From: Acidiphilium iwatense
GTDB lineage: Bacteria; Pseudomonadota; Alphaproteobacteria; Acetobacterales; Acetobacteraceae
Reading direction: 5' to 3'
Assembly: GCF_021556475.1 (NCBI RefSeq)
Contig: NZ_JAKGBZ010000011.1
Span: forward strand, 1 to 64,000
Length of the DNA stretch: 64,000 nucleotides
Both the position numbers and the translations under genes were made by a program. Below, in pieces: positions 8,574-17,407 of the stretch. The notes beneath the pieces were generated by a model, which did not search any database, was not told the DNA's origin, and saw only the letters and a list, made by a program, of their open reading frames with translations. The number at the start of each line of letters is the position of its first letter. Within the stretch, counting starts at the first letter, position 1.

Positions 8574-8607
8574 CGGCGCAAAGGTCGCAAAACCGAACCT
8601 TGCGCCG
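8574..8607 (+). promoter_or_regulatory. Hairpin just upstream of kdpD
   Basis: CGGCGCAAAGG (8574-8584) pairs with CCTTGCGCCG (8598-8607) with one bulged A, forming a strong stem. There is no T-run after it, so it is not a classical terminator. It ends 30 bases before the kdpD start and could reduce readthrough from the transporter genes into the sensor genes. Confidence 0.45.
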
Positions 8608-8637
8608 AGGCTGGCTGGTGCGCGATGATGGACGTTG

Positions 8638-11241
8638 ATGGCCGCATCGGATTCCGAGCACAGACCTGACCCGGACGCTTTGCTTGCGCAGGCGGCGGGC
8701 GAGCATCGCGGCAAGCTGAAGATTTTTCTCGGCGCAGCACCAGGCGTCGGCAAGACCTGGGAAATGCTCGCCGCCGCCCGGCAGAAACACGCCGAAGGCG
8801 TCGATGTCCTGGCCGGGCTGATCGAAACCCATGGCCGAGCCGAAACCGCTTCCCAGCTCGACAACCTGCCGGTTCTACCGCGCCTGAAAGTGCCGTATCG
8901 TGGACGGGTGCTGGAGGAATTCGATCTCGACCAGGCGATTCTCCGCCGGCCCGGCCTGTTGCTGGTCGACGAACTTGCCCACACCAACGCACCGGGACTG
9001 CGCCATGCCAAGCGCTGGCAGGATGTGGCGGCGGTGCTGGAGGCCGGGATCGATGTCTGGACCACGCTCAATGTCCAACATCTCGAGAGCCTGAACGATC
9101 AGGTCGCGCGGATCACCGGGGTCAGGGTCGCCGAGACGCTGCCGGACACGGTGCTCGGCCTCGCCACCGAGATCGAACTGATCGATCTGCCGCCCGCCGA
9201 ATTGCGCACGCGGCTGGAACAGGGGCGCATCTATCGGCCCGATGTCGCGCGCCAGGCGCTTGGGGGGTTTTTCCGCGAAGGCAATCTGGCCGCGTTGCGG
9301 GAGATGGCGCTCCGGCGGGTTGCCCAGCATGTCGACCGGAACATCGCGACCTATATGCGCAGCCGGGCGATCGCCGGGCCCTGGCCGGCGGCGGAGCGGG
9401 TCATGGCGGTGATCGAACCCGGCCAGGCGGCCGAACAGGTGGTGCGCCACGCCGCACGGCTGGCCGATGCACTGCAGGCGCCGCTGCTCGCCTTCCACGC
9501 CGAGGCCGAATCCGGCGGGAGCGCGGTGCAATCGGCGCTCGATCTGACGATTCAGCTCGGCGGCGCGATCGAAACCAGCACCAACGCCGATGCTCTCGCC
9601 GCGTTGCTCGACGTCGCGGCACGGCAGAATGTGGCCCATATCGTCATCGCGCGCGGGCCGGAGAAATTCTGGGCGCGCCGACCGCTCGCGGCAAAATTGG
9701 CGCGCCGCGCCCGTGCCTATTCGCTGCATGTCGTGCCCGATCCGGCAGCCAGGGCTGCCGCACCGAAATTGCCTCGACCGAAACGGAACCTCACTCCTTT
9801 CGCCATCGGCGTCGCCGTCATGGTGCTCGCGACCGTGCTGGGCTACGCCGTGCGCGGCATGGTGCCGCACGATGCGATGGGGTTCGTGTTCACCGCGATC
9901 GTGGTCGGCCTGGCGAGCCGCTATGGCCGCGCGGTCGGGGTGTTCGCAGCGGTGGCGAGTTTCCTGCTATGGAATTTCTTCTTCCTGCCGCCGATCTTCA
10001 CCCTGTCGGTGGGCGATCCGCGCGACGTGGTGGCGCTGATCGTGTTCCTCGGCGTGGGCCTGCTCACCGGCACGCTGGCCGGACGGGTACGGATCGAGGC
10101 CGAAGCGGCGCGCGGGCGCATCGAGGCGCTGCGCCGCGTCGCTCTGTTCGGCCGTACCCTGGCCCAGGCGACCGACGAGGTTTCGCTGCGCGCCGCGATC
10201 GAAGCCGAAGCGGCGGCGCTGGGCGGCGAAGCGATCGCGCTGATCACAACCGGAGCCGACCTGCCCGCTTCCGCGGCTCTCGACGAGGCCGCGCAGGCCG
10301 CCGCCGAATTTGCTTACCGGAACCGGCTGGCGACCGGCGCCGGAACCATCACCCTGCCTTCGGTGCCGTGGCGCTTCATGCCGCTCGCGACCGAAGCCGG
10401 CGCGGTCGGCGTGCTCGGCGTGAAGCCGGCCGGGCCGATGACCGAGCCGCTGGTTCAGGCGCTCGGTGCTCTAGCCGATCAGGCGGCGATGGCGACCGAG
10501 CGGTTGCGCCTTGCCGCCCGTGCCGCCGACAGCCGCGCCCAGGCGAGGACGCAGCGGTTGCGCACGGCGCTGCTGTCGTCGCTGTCGCACGATCTGCGCA
10601 CGCCGCTCACCGCGATCAGGGGTGCGGCGGAGACGCTCGCCGCCTCCGAGGCCACGCTGACCGAGGCGACGCGCGCCGATCTGCTCGCCAGCATCGTGCA
10701 GGATGTCGGGCGGATGACGCGTTTTCTGGCCAATATCACCGGCATGGCGCGGATCGAGACCGGCGAAATCGTCGCGCGCCGCGAGCGCGTCTCGCTCGGA
10801 CCGCTCATCGAGGCGGCAATAGCGCGGGTGCCCGAGGCATTTCATGCAGCGGTCAATCTCGGCGAAAGTGCGGATGCCGTGGAGGCCGATCCCGCGCTGC
10901 TCGAACAGGTGATCGTCAATCTGCTGGAAAACGCGGTCAAATACGCACCCGACGGCTCCGCCATCGCGATCGCCACGCGAAACGAGGGCACGATGATCGT
11001 CATTTCGGTCGCCGATGAAGGCATCGGCATCGCCGCCGAAGACCTGCCGCATGTGTTCGACAGTTTCTTCCGCGCCGCACGCGGCGACCGGGTCGCCCCC
11101 GGCACCGGACTTGGACTCGCCATCGCGCGCGCCTTCGTCGAGGCGATGGGCGGAACGATCGAGGCGGCGAGCCCGCGTCCCGATTTGCCGCGCGACGGGC
11201 TGCCGGGAACAATCGTCGCCATCCGGTTACCAGCGGCGTGA
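8638..11241 (+). CDS. kdpD: Osmosensitive potassium-channel sensor histidine kinase KdpD
   Basis: 867 residues, the membrane sensor kinase controlling kdp expression. Domains in order: KdpD N-terminal domain with Walker-A-like GAAPGVGKT (about 32-40) and a DELAHTN motif, a universal-stress-like domain (about 255-370), four clustered membrane helices (about 385-480), a GAF-like segment (about 510-630), a HisKA domain with phospho-acceptor H651 in LSHDLRTPL, and a HATPase domain with GTGLGLAIA near 822. The ATG at 8638 follows an in-frame TTG directly. It overlaps kdpE by 4 bases (GTGA). Confidence 0.95.
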   Translation: MAASDSEHRPDPDALLAQAAGEHRGKLKIFLGAAPGVGKTWEMLAAARQKHAEGVDVLAGLIETHGRAETASQLDNLPVLPRLKVPYRGRVLEEFDLDQAILRRPGLLLVDELAHTNAPGLRHAKRWQDVAAVLEAGIDVWTTLNVQHLESLNDQVARITGVRVAETLPDTVLGLATEIELIDLPPAELRTRLEQGRIYRPDVARQALGGFFREGNLAALREMALRRVAQHVDRNIATYMRSRAIAGPWPAAERVMAVIEPGQAAEQVVRHAARLADALQAPLLAFHAEAESGGSAVQSALDLTIQLGGAIETSTNADALAALLDVAARQNVAHIVIARGPEKFWARRPLAAKLARRARAYSLHVVPDPAARAAAPKLPRPKRNLTPFAIGVAVMVLATVLGYAVRGMVPHDAMGFVFTAIVVGLASRYGRAVGVFAAVASFLLWNFFFLPPIFTLSVGDPRDVVALIVFLGVGLLTGTLAGRVRIEAEAARGRIEALRRVALFGRTLAQATDEVSLRAAIEAEAAALGGEAIALITTGADLPASAALDEAAQAAAEFAYRNRLATGAGTITLPSVPWRFMPLATEAGAVGVLGVKPAGPMTEPLVQALGALADQAAMATERLRLAARAADSRAQARTQRLRTALLSSLSHDLRTPLTAIRGAAETLAASEATLTEATRADLLASIVQDVGRMTRFLANITGMARIETGEIVARRERVSLGPLIEAAIARVPEAFHAAVNLGESADAVEADPALLEQVIVNLLENAVKYAPDGSAIAIATRNEGTMIVISVADEGIGIAAEDLPHVFDSFFRAARGDRVAPGTGLGLAIARAFVEAMGGTIEAASPRPDLPRDGLPGTIVAIRLPAA

Positions 11242-11933
11242 ATACCGGGGCCATTCTTGTGGTGGATGACGAGACGCAGATCCACCGGTTCCTCAAGCCC
11301 GCGCTCGAAGCCGCGGGCTACGCGACGCTGCGGGCGGAGACCGGTGCCGAGGCGCTCCGACTGGCGGCATCGGCGTCACCCGATCTCGTGCTGCTCGACC
11401 TCGGTCTGCCGGACATGGACGGGCATGAGGTGCTCACGAAACTGCGAGAATTTTCCGCGATACCCGTGATCGTGCTTTCAGCGCGGGACCGCGAAGCCGA
11501 AAAAATCGCCGCCCTCGACGCGGGCGCGCATGACTATGTGGAAAAACCCTTCGCGCTCGGCGAATTGCTCGCCCGTATGCGCTCGGCATTGCGAATGCAC
11601 GCGCAACAGGCCGATGCCGCGCCGCACCTCGGTATCGGGCCGCTCGCGCTCGACCCCGAGCGGCGCGCCGCAAGTCTTCATCAGAAAGATGGGACTCATG
11701 CCGATCTTGGGCTGACCCGCATCCAGTACACGCTTCTGGCCTTGCTCGTGCGCAACCAGGGGCGGGTGCTGACCCATCGCCAGATCCTCACCGCCGTCTG
11801 GGGCCCGGCGCACACCGAGGACATCGCCTATCTGCGCATCTATGTCAGCCAGTTGCGCCGCAAGCTCGCGGGGTCGGGCATCAGCCTCGCGACCGAGCCA
11901 GGTGTAGGCTATCGGCTGATCGAGACGGATTAG
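11238..11933 (+). CDS. kdpE: Two-component response regulator KdpE
   Basis: 231 residues, OmpR/PhoB class. The receiver domain has the acidic pair in VVDDE near the N-terminus, phospho-acceptor D54 in LLDLGLPDMDG and the conserved lysine in YVEKPF. The C-terminal winged helix (about 130-228) includes LTRIQYTLLALLV and the IYVSQLRRKL recognition region. GTG start overlapping the kdpD stop, so probably coupled translation. It ends in a 4-base tail-to-tail overlap with the minus-strand sulfhydrylase gene. Confidence 0.95.
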   Translation: MNTGAILVVDDETQIHRFLKPALEAAGYATLRAETGAEALRLAASASPDLVLLDLGLPDMDGHEVLTKLREFSAIPVIVLSARDREAEKIAALDAGAHDYVEKPFALGELLARMRSALRMHAQQADAAPHLGIGPLALDPERRAASLHQKDGTHADLGLTRIQYTLLALLVRNQGRVLTHRQILTAVWGPAHTEDIAYLRIYVSQLRRKLAGSGISLATEPGVGYRLIETD

Positions 11934-13114
11934 CCAAGTACGGCCAGCGCGTTGTCGAGATCGTCGATCAGATCGGCGACATCCTCAAGCCCGACCGAGA
12001 ACCGGATCGTGCCGTCGGTGATGCCGAGGCGTGCGCGTTCCTCGGCACCGATGCGCATGTGCGTGGTTGTCGCCGGGTGGGTGACCATCGACTTGGAATC
12101 GCCGAGATTGTTGGAAATCACGATGAGGTCGAGCGCATTCATGAAGCGGAACGCAGAGTCCTTGCCTCCCTCCAGCTCGAACGTCACCAGCGTTCCGCCT
12201 GCCAACATCTGGGCGCGCGCGAGGGCGGATTGCGGATGGTCGGCACGGAACGGATAGAGCGCACGGGCGATGTGGCGCTTCCCAGCCAGATGGTCGGCGA
12301 TCGTGGCTGCCGACCGGCACGCATGATCGACCCGCAGCGCCATCGTTTCCAGCCCCTTCAGGACGATCCAGGCGTTGAACGGCGAAATCGACGGGCCGGT
12401 ATTGCGAATGAAGGGTTGCAGGGTGTTGTCGATCCAGTCCTTGCGGCCGAGCACGGCACCACCGAGCACCCTGCCCTGCCCGTCCATGTGCTTGGTCGCG
12501 GAATAGACCACCACATCCGCGCCGAACTCGATCGGGCGCTGGAGCAGCGGGGTGGCGAATACATTATCGACCACCGCGATCGCGCCGGCTTGGTGGGCGA
12601 GATCGGCGACGGCGCGCAGGTCGATGATGTCGAGCATCGGGTTGGACGGCGTTTCGATCAGCACGAGATCGGTCCTGCGCGACAGAGCCGCGCGCCAGGC
12701 ATCAAGATCGCCGCCATCGACGAACACGGTCTCGATCCCGAAGCGCGGCAGCAGGGTCGAGACGATCCAGTGGCAGGAGCCGAACAGCGCGCGTGAGGCG
12801 ACGACGCGGTCGCCGGTTTTGAGATGCGACAGCATCGCGGCGTGGACGGCGGCCATGCCGGTCGCGGTGGCGCGGCAGGCTTCCGCGCCCTCGATCGCGG
12901 CGAGCCGCCCTTCGAGCATCGAGACAGTCGGATTGCCGAAGCGCGAATACTGGTAATGTGCGATTTCGCCCTTGAAGGTCGCCTCAGCCTGTTCGGCATC
13001 GTCATAGACGAAGCCGGAGGTGAGAAACAGCGCCTCGGCGTTTTCGGCGAAGTCGGAACGGATCTGGCCGGCATGGACGAGTTGCGTGGCCGGACGATGG
13101 GTGCGCTTGCTCAT
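11930..13114 (-). CDS. metZ: O-succinylhomoserine sulfhydrylase (Cys/Met metabolism PLP enzyme)
   Basis: 394 residues, fold-type I PLP enzyme of the Cys/Met metabolism family. The PLP lysine is K208 in YSATKHMDGQGR; SRFGNPT (about 57-63) and ETPSNP (154-159) are family landmarks. Among relatives, the QLVHAGQ start, the long SNNLGDSKSMVTHPATTTH stretch and the alphaproteobacterial setting fit MetZ, which makes homocysteine from O-succinylhomoserine and sulfide. Cystathionine gamma-synthase or beta-lyase activity cannot be excluded by eye. Single gene; I found no SAM riboswitch in the 130 bases upstream. Confidence 0.85.
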   Translation of the reverse strand: MSKRTHRPATQLVHAGQIRSDFAENAEALFLTSGFVYDDAEQAEATFKGEIAHYQYSRFGNPTVSMLEGRLAAIEGAEACRATATGMAAVHAAMLSHLKTGDRVVASRALFGSCHWIVSTLLPRFGIETVFVDGGDLDAWRAALSRRTDLVLIETPSNPMLDIIDLRAVADLAHQAGAIAVVDNVFATPLLQRPIEFGADVVVYSATKHMDGQGRVLGGAVLGRKDWIDNTLQPFIRNTGPSISPFNAWIVLKGLETMALRVDHACRSAATIADHLAGKRHIARALYPFRADHPQSALARAQMLAGGTLVTFELEGGKDSAFRFMNALDLIVISNNLGDSKSMVTHPATTTHMRIGAEERARLGITDGTIRFSVGLEDVADLIDDLDNALAVLG

Positions 13115-13244
13115 ACGGTTCGGTATATCGCGGTTCGGCGCGGAGGCAAGCTTTCGTCTCGCACATCACATTCGGGCAGGCGGGATGCCTTGGCGACAGC
13201 CCCGGATTAACCCGATCTTCGCACATCGCTGGTAGCGTGGCGCG

Positions 13245-14255
13245 ATGGAACGTGCACCCCGCCTTGCCATTATGCTGCTTCCCGGCCTCGATCACTTCAC
13301 CGCCGATCTGCTGGTGCGATTGCCGGCCGCTTTCGGGTGGGAGGTCCGGCCGTTCATGGTGACCGGCGCGCCGGCGCTGGCGGCGGCCCTGGCCTGGACC
13401 GACGGCGCGGCCGGCGACGCGATCTGGTTCGAATTCTGCTGGCCGCCCTTTCCGGCAGTGATCGGCGCCACCGATTTCGGCGGACGGCGGGTGATCGTGC
13501 GGGTTCATCGCATCGAGGCGGCCGAAACCGGCCATGTCGCCGATATGTCCTGGGCGAAGGTCGACGACGTGATCGTGGTCAGTCCAGACATGGCCGAGCG
13601 CGTGCGCGCGGCCGCGCCGGAAATCGCCGTCACCAGCCGGCTGCATCTGGTGTGCAACGGCGTGGATACCGAGCGGTTCGCGCCCCCCGCCGATTGGAAC
13701 CCGTTTCGCATCGGCTGGTGCGGACTGATGACGTTGCGCAAGAACCCTTCCCTCGCCCTGCAGATACTGGCGCAGTTGCGGGCCGAGGATTCCCGCTATC
13801 ATCTGAGCCTGTGCGGCATGGGCGGCGAGACTTTGGCGCACGAGACATTCCTTCACCTCGCGCGCCGGCTCGACCTCCTTGCCGCGATACGCTGGGAGGG
13901 GCGAATCGCTCAGGCGGACATGCCGTCATGGCACGCGGCGAACGGCGTGCTTCTGCATACCAGCCTGCATGAAGGATTGAGCTATGCAGTTCTGGAAGCA
14001 GCTTCCGCTGGGTGCGATCTCGCAGTGTTCGACCATCCGGGTGCTGCCGCGTGCTGGCCGGCCCCGATCCTGTTCGGCACGGTCGACGAGGCGGCGGCGC
14101 TGATCCGCGCGGCGCGACCGCATCGCTGGCGCGATCATGTCTGCGCAAATTTCTCGCTGGAGCGGCAGATCGATGCGATCGGCGCGATGCTGAACGGCCA
14201 TGCGGCCGCGAGGACGGAATGTGCGACAGGCCAGCATTCCGTCGTCACGGCCTGA
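13245..14255 (+). CDS. Glycosyltransferase, GT4-like
   Basis: 336 residues. A GT-B-like C-terminal half is visible: IGWCGLMTLRKNPSLALQIL (about 163-182), a GRIAQADMPSWHAANGVLLH segment, and HEGLSYAVLEAASAGC near 247-262, which matches the E-x7-E donor-site pattern of GT4 enzymes. The N-terminal half is less typical. It would transfer a sugar from a nucleotide donor to an unknown acceptor. It faces two minus-strand methyltransferase-like genes, and a flagellar cluster begins about 2.4 kb away. Confidence 0.7.
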   Translation: MERAPRLAIMLLPGLDHFTADLLVRLPAAFGWEVRPFMVTGAPALAAALAWTDGAAGDAIWFEFCWPPFPAVIGATDFGGRRVIVRVHRIEAAETGHVADMSWAKVDDVIVVSPDMAERVRAAAPEIAVTSRLHLVCNGVDTERFAPPADWNPFRIGWCGLMTLRKNPSLALQILAQLRAEDSRYHLSLCGMGGETLAHETFLHLARRLDLLAAIRWEGRIAQADMPSWHAANGVLLHTSLHEGLSYAVLEAASAGCDLAVFDHPGAAACWPAPILFGTVDEAAALIRAARPHRWRDHVCANFSLERQIDAIGAMLNGHAAARTECATGQHSVVTA

Positions 14256-14308
14256 TATGCAACCATCAAGACAAACCCAATAAAAATATAAATCGATTTA
14301 TGCTGTAT

Positions 14309-14339
14309 GCTTGAAAGCGGCGAAAGAAAAACTTCAAGC
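14309..14339. terminator. Possible hairpin between convergent genes
   Basis: GCTTGAAAG (14309-14317) can pair with CTTCAAGC (14332-14339) with one bulge, around an A-rich loop. It lies in the 97-base AT-rich gap between the convergent glycosyltransferase and methyltransferase genes. There is no clear T-run, so its strength is doubtful. Confidence 0.35.
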
Positions 14340-14352
14340 AATAATCGATTAT

Positions 14353-15111
14353 TTACGTCACGGTTGCGGGGTCGTGGCGCGCTGCCAGCGCGGAATCCTT
14401 GACCCTGACATAGGTAAGCCACGTATAGCCGCTGCGGGGCTGCGCCGTCGTATCGAGGCAAGCGAGTTCGGGATCGCGCGGGATATTCAATCCGGGGACA
14501 AAGATTTCGTTGCTCCTGCCCGCCTGGGTATCCCATAGTGGCGGGAATATCTCGAAACGATCGACGACCTGTTCCATCCATTCCTTGATCGCGGGATCGC
14601 GAAGATAGCGGAAAAACGTCAGATGAGTCGCCTCGCCCGGCAGATTATCGTCGAAAACGATGTGCTGAAAGCCTTTTTGGATTGCCTGCTGCAGGCGATG
14701 GATCTTGTGCTGATGATCGTCGAACAGCACGAGAGAAGGTTCCGGCTTGACCATGAATTCGAACCCGCAGCAGGAAAAATCCATCCCCGCGCGTTCCAGA
14801 TCGGCCGGCCAGTAGCCAGGGCCGATTTTCGCGGAATCGAGGCAGTGGCCCAGGGCAAAAATCGGATCGAGACTGACGATTTTTGCCTCCGGCGCCGCCT
14901 GACGCATCACCCAGGTGCTGAAACCACGCCAGGTACCCGACTCGACAATGAATTTCGGCGATAATTCACGCACCCAGTAATAGAGGCAGAACGCCGTATC
15001 GGGTGCCATACCATTCGTGTTGACAAAGGGTTTGTCACGAAACTTTCCAACCCATTCATGAGCACATGCAGCAATGTTGTCCGCTTCGTTTGTCCAATCA
15101 CGGGTTTGCAC
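14353..15111 (-). CDS. SAM-dependent methyltransferase-like protein (class I fold)
   Basis: 252 residues. FIVESGTWRGFSTWVM (about 54-69) resembles motif I of class I methyltransferases, IVSLDP near 78 fits motif II, and LVLFDDHQHKI (about 127-137) is a distinctive acidic motif. No close named family is recognised; some relatives of this type act on cell-surface sugars or secondary metabolites. The GTG start at 15111 has GGAG six bases upstream and overlaps the end of the preceding methyltransferase gene by 14 bases, so the two are coupled. Confidence 0.6.
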   Translation of the reverse strand: MQTRDWTNEADNIAACAHEWVGKFRDKPFVNTNGMAPDTAFCLYYWVRELSPKFIVESGTWRGFSTWVMRQAAPEAKIVSLDPIFALGHCLDSAKIGPGYWPADLERAGMDFSCCGFEFMVKPEPSLVLFDDHQHKIHRLQQAIQKGFQHIVFDDNLPGEATHLTFFRYLRDPAIKEWMEQVVDRFEIFPPLWDTQAGRSNEIFVPGLNIPRDPELACLDTTAQPRSGYTWLTYVRVKDSALAARHDPATVT

Positions 15112-16102
15112 GTTCGGCTCCGTTGCTTGCGGCTGCAGGTTTGGTGAACACGGCGACAGTGGTGTGCCCGATGGCGGGGCAATCGGTGCGCCGGGTCAAG
15201 CCGGCGAGAAGCGTGCACGCGAGCGGCGCCGCCAGGGCGTCGACCCGCTCCCGCAAAGGCGATTCATCGACCACCGGATCGAGTTCGAATCCGAGTTGTC
15301 GCGCGATCCCCTCGCTCGCGACCAGTTGCGCCCAGGCGCCGAGCATCTCGTCGATCGGGGTATGATGAAGGTGAAGATCGACAAGGCCGAACGTTCCGGC
15401 AATCCAACGCCAGGTTCGATCTTCCCACCAGGTAAGGTGATGCGGCGGAACGTTCAGCAAATCCCGCGAACGGCTGACATAGGATTCGGCGTTGGGTGTC
15501 GCGAGAATGATCAGGCCGCCGGGCCTCGTCAGCGCAATCATTGCTTCGATCATCGCACGCGGGGCCGAGACGTGTTCGAGGACTTGAAAAGCGCAGGTGA
15601 CATCGAAGCTTTCGGGCCGCTCGCGCATGATATCGCAAACGTCCCGCTGAATGACACGAATGTTCAGCACGGCTGCCGCCGCCACAGCATCCGCATTGAA
15701 TTCCAAACCAAGATAGTCAACATCGCGGAGATGCCCGACGAAATGCCCAATGCCGGCACCGACCTCAAGCACCCGTGCGCCGGATGGGATATAGTCGGCG
15801 GCAATTCTAAATTCTGCTTTATCGGGTCTGTGATAGCCGTGACGTCGTGCGATCGCAGCATAGAAAGCGGCATCGCCGGCGACCGGCGGATCAAAAAAGG
15901 ACAAGCCGGTTACCTCGTCACGCATGAGGTGTACCCGATGAATGGCGGCGAACAGTGCAGAAACGTCGATGCCATGACGCCGCCGATATCCATCGATCAG
16001 GTGCGGAACGTCGATGGAACGGACGGCCACGACTCCATCGCTTGTCCCGGTAAGCGGGCTGGCCGGCATGATTATCGTTGATCCAGGTGAACCGATGTTC
16101 AT
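15098..16102 (-). CDS. Class I SAM-dependent methyltransferase
   Basis: 334 residues. A clear Methyltransf_23/11-type domain: VLEVGAGIGHFVGHL (motif I), LGLEFN (motif II), DVTCAFQVLEHV (motif IV) and RPGGLIILATPN (motif VI). Proteins of this layout are common in polysaccharide and lipid-glycan clusters; the substrate here is unknown. I start at the ATG at 16102, which has AAGGGA about 6 bases upstream, rather than an in-frame ATG 13 codons earlier without such a site. Upstream member of a two-gene minus-strand unit. Confidence 0.75.
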   Translation of the reverse strand: MNIGSPGSTIIMPASPLTGTSDGVVAVRSIDVPHLIDGYRRRHGIDVSALFAAIHRVHLMRDEVTGLSFFDPPVAGDAAFYAAIARRHGYHRPDKAEFRIAADYIPSGARVLEVGAGIGHFVGHLRDVDYLGLEFNADAVAAAAVLNIRVIQRDVCDIMRERPESFDVTCAFQVLEHVSAPRAMIEAMIALTRPGGLIILATPNAESYVSRSRDLLNVPPHHLTWWEDRTWRWIAGTFGLVDLHLHHTPIDEMLGAWAQLVASEGIARQLGFELDPVVDESPLRERVDALAAPLACTLLAGLTRRTDCPAIGHTTVAVFTKPAAASNGAERANP

Positions 16103-16241
16103 GAAGATCCCTTGTCCGGCGTGTCGTTGCCCCGATGGCATCGCGACGCGATCAGGACACTATCGCAATGATCTTAAGAAACAGTGAATATCCGCTTCGT
16201 GGATCGGGGTTGACGACGCTTTGTCCCGGAAAGGCCGTAGC

Positions 16242-16270
16242 TTGACGGCTTCCAGCATCATCGCTTCATT
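16242..16270 (+). promoter_or_regulatory. Candidate sigma-70 promoter of the AhpD-like gene
   Basis: TTGACG at 16242-16247 and TTCATT at 16265-16270 are separated by exactly 17 bases. The -35 matches consensus in five of six positions; the -10 is weak. Transcription would begin about 25-30 bases before the start codon at 16305. Confidence 0.4.
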
Positions 16271-16304
16271 ATGCACGTCAACCATCAAAAACAGGAGAGA
16301 CGCC

Positions 16305-16613
16305 ATGTATGATCGGAAAAATCTCAAGCACCTCAAGACAATCGGCAAACACGCCCCGAAAGCGATGGAGGCTTTTGCCGCGTTCGATGCCGCCGCCATG
16401 GCTGACGGCGCCGTTCCAGTGAAATACAAGGAGTTGATCGCTCTCGGCGTCGCTCACACAACCCAATGTCCCTATTGCATCGATATCCATGCCGGCAAAG
16501 CGCGCGCTGCCGGCGCGACCGACGCCGAGATCGCCGAAGCCATCATGGTCGCCGCGGCGCTGCGCGCGGGGGCGGCGGCGACTCATGGCACCCATTGTTT
16601 TCTGAACGAGTAG
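16305..16613 (+). CDS. Carboxymuconolactone decarboxylase family (AhpD-like) protein
   Basis: 102 residues, all-helical AhpD fold. The redox CxxC pair is C55-P-Y-C58 in TTQCPYCIDIHAGKA, with H62 following as in peroxidase-type members; the ATDAEIAEA helix is also typical. It probably acts as a small thiol-based peroxide or disulfide reductase rather than a true decarboxylase. I use the ATG at 16305, preceded by AGGAGA at 7 bases, instead of an in-frame ATG 28 codons upstream. It converges on flgD. Confidence 0.85.
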   Translation: MYDRKNLKHLKTIGKHAPKAMEAFAAFDAAAMADGAVPVKYKELIALGVAHTTQCPYCIDIHAGKARAAGATDAEIAEAIMVAAALRAGAAATHGTHCFLNE

Positions 16614-16622
16614 CCTTGCCGC

Positions 16623-16637
16623 ACCGCCATTGGCGGT
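16623..16637. terminator. Small hairpin between convergent ahpD-like gene and flgD
   Basis: Perfect ACCGCC/GGCGGT stem (16623-16628 with 16632-16637) around a three-base loop, lying between the two stop codons and touching the flgD stop. It may terminate transcription in both directions, but no T-run accompanies it. Confidence 0.4.
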
Positions 16638-17380
16638 CAATTCGCCTTGCTGACGCTCACCACCGAGCTGAAAGGTACCGACAAGGCGCCAAGATTGAGT
16701 GAGACGCTATTGGTGCCGCTGGATACCCCAGTCGCGGTTCCTGTCACGGTGAAGGGCAGCGCGCTGGTCGAGCCATTGCCGTTCGCGCCGATCACCGCGA
16801 CCTTATAGGCGCCGTCCGGCATGACGGTTCCGGCATTGTTGGTACCGTCCCAGTTCCAGGTATTGCTGCCTTGCGTCGCGGTGAGCGCTGCGTCGCGGAT
16901 CTGCTGGCCTGCGCTGTTGTAGATCGCGATTGCCACCGGCCCGGCGACGGGCGATGTGAAGCTCAGGCTTGCCTTGCCGTTCTGCAGCGGAATTTCGTTC
17001 GATTGGGCGGTGATTTTGCTGCCGAGCATCGCGCTCGCCTGCGTGAGATCGCCTGCCTGGGTAAGCTGGATCAACTGACCGAGGCTTGAATTTGTGTTGA
17101 TCTGCTGTTCGACCTGCGAAAACTGCACAAGCTCGGAGGTGAACTGATTGGCATCCATCGGACTGGACGGATCTTGATTCCGCAACTGGGTCATCAGCAG
17201 GTTGAGAAAACTGGAAAAATTCGATGACAGCACGCCGAGCCCGCCACCTCCGGCGGCGGAAGTGCCGCCACTCGCCGAGGGCACGGCCGAGCCGCCGCCG
17301 GTAATGCCAGAGGCCCTGGCATTTGCTGCGGCGATCAACTGACTCTGCTGATAGGCGACGGAAGCGATGCTTGCGGTCAT
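16637..17380 (-). CDS. flgD: Flagellar hook assembly scaffold protein FlgD
   Basis: 247 residues, the cap that guides hook-protein polymerisation outside the cell. The conserved N-terminal FlgD motif is seen as FLNLLMTQLRNQDPSSPMDANQFTSELVQFSQVEQ in pieces (about residues 57-95). A FlgD Ig-like/FlgD tudor C-terminus contains WNWDGTNNAG and MPDGAYKVAV. I start at the ATG at 17380, 9 bases from AAGGA, not at the TTG three codons upstream. It lies 27 bases downstream of fliK in the same operon. Confidence 0.9.
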   Translation of the reverse strand: MTASIASVAYQQSQLIAAANARASGITGGGSAVPSASGGTSAAGGGGLGVLSSNFSSFLNLLMTQLRNQDPSSPMDANQFTSELVQFSQVEQQINTNSSLGQLIQLTQAGDLTQASAMLGSKITAQSNEIPLQNGKASLSFTSPVAGPVAIAIYNSAGQQIRDAALTATQGSNTWNWDGTNNAGTVMPDGAYKVAVIGANGNGSTSALPFTVTGTATGVSSGTNSVSLNLGALSVPFSSVVSVSKAN

Positions 17381-17407
17381 ATCGGGCAATCCTTTGCTCG
17401 TGTCGTA

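Noticed and set aside
13115-13244. SAM riboswitch upstream of metZ
   Set aside because: I looked for the short SAM-II pattern common before alphaproteobacterial met genes, but the conserved blocks are not present in a convincing order.
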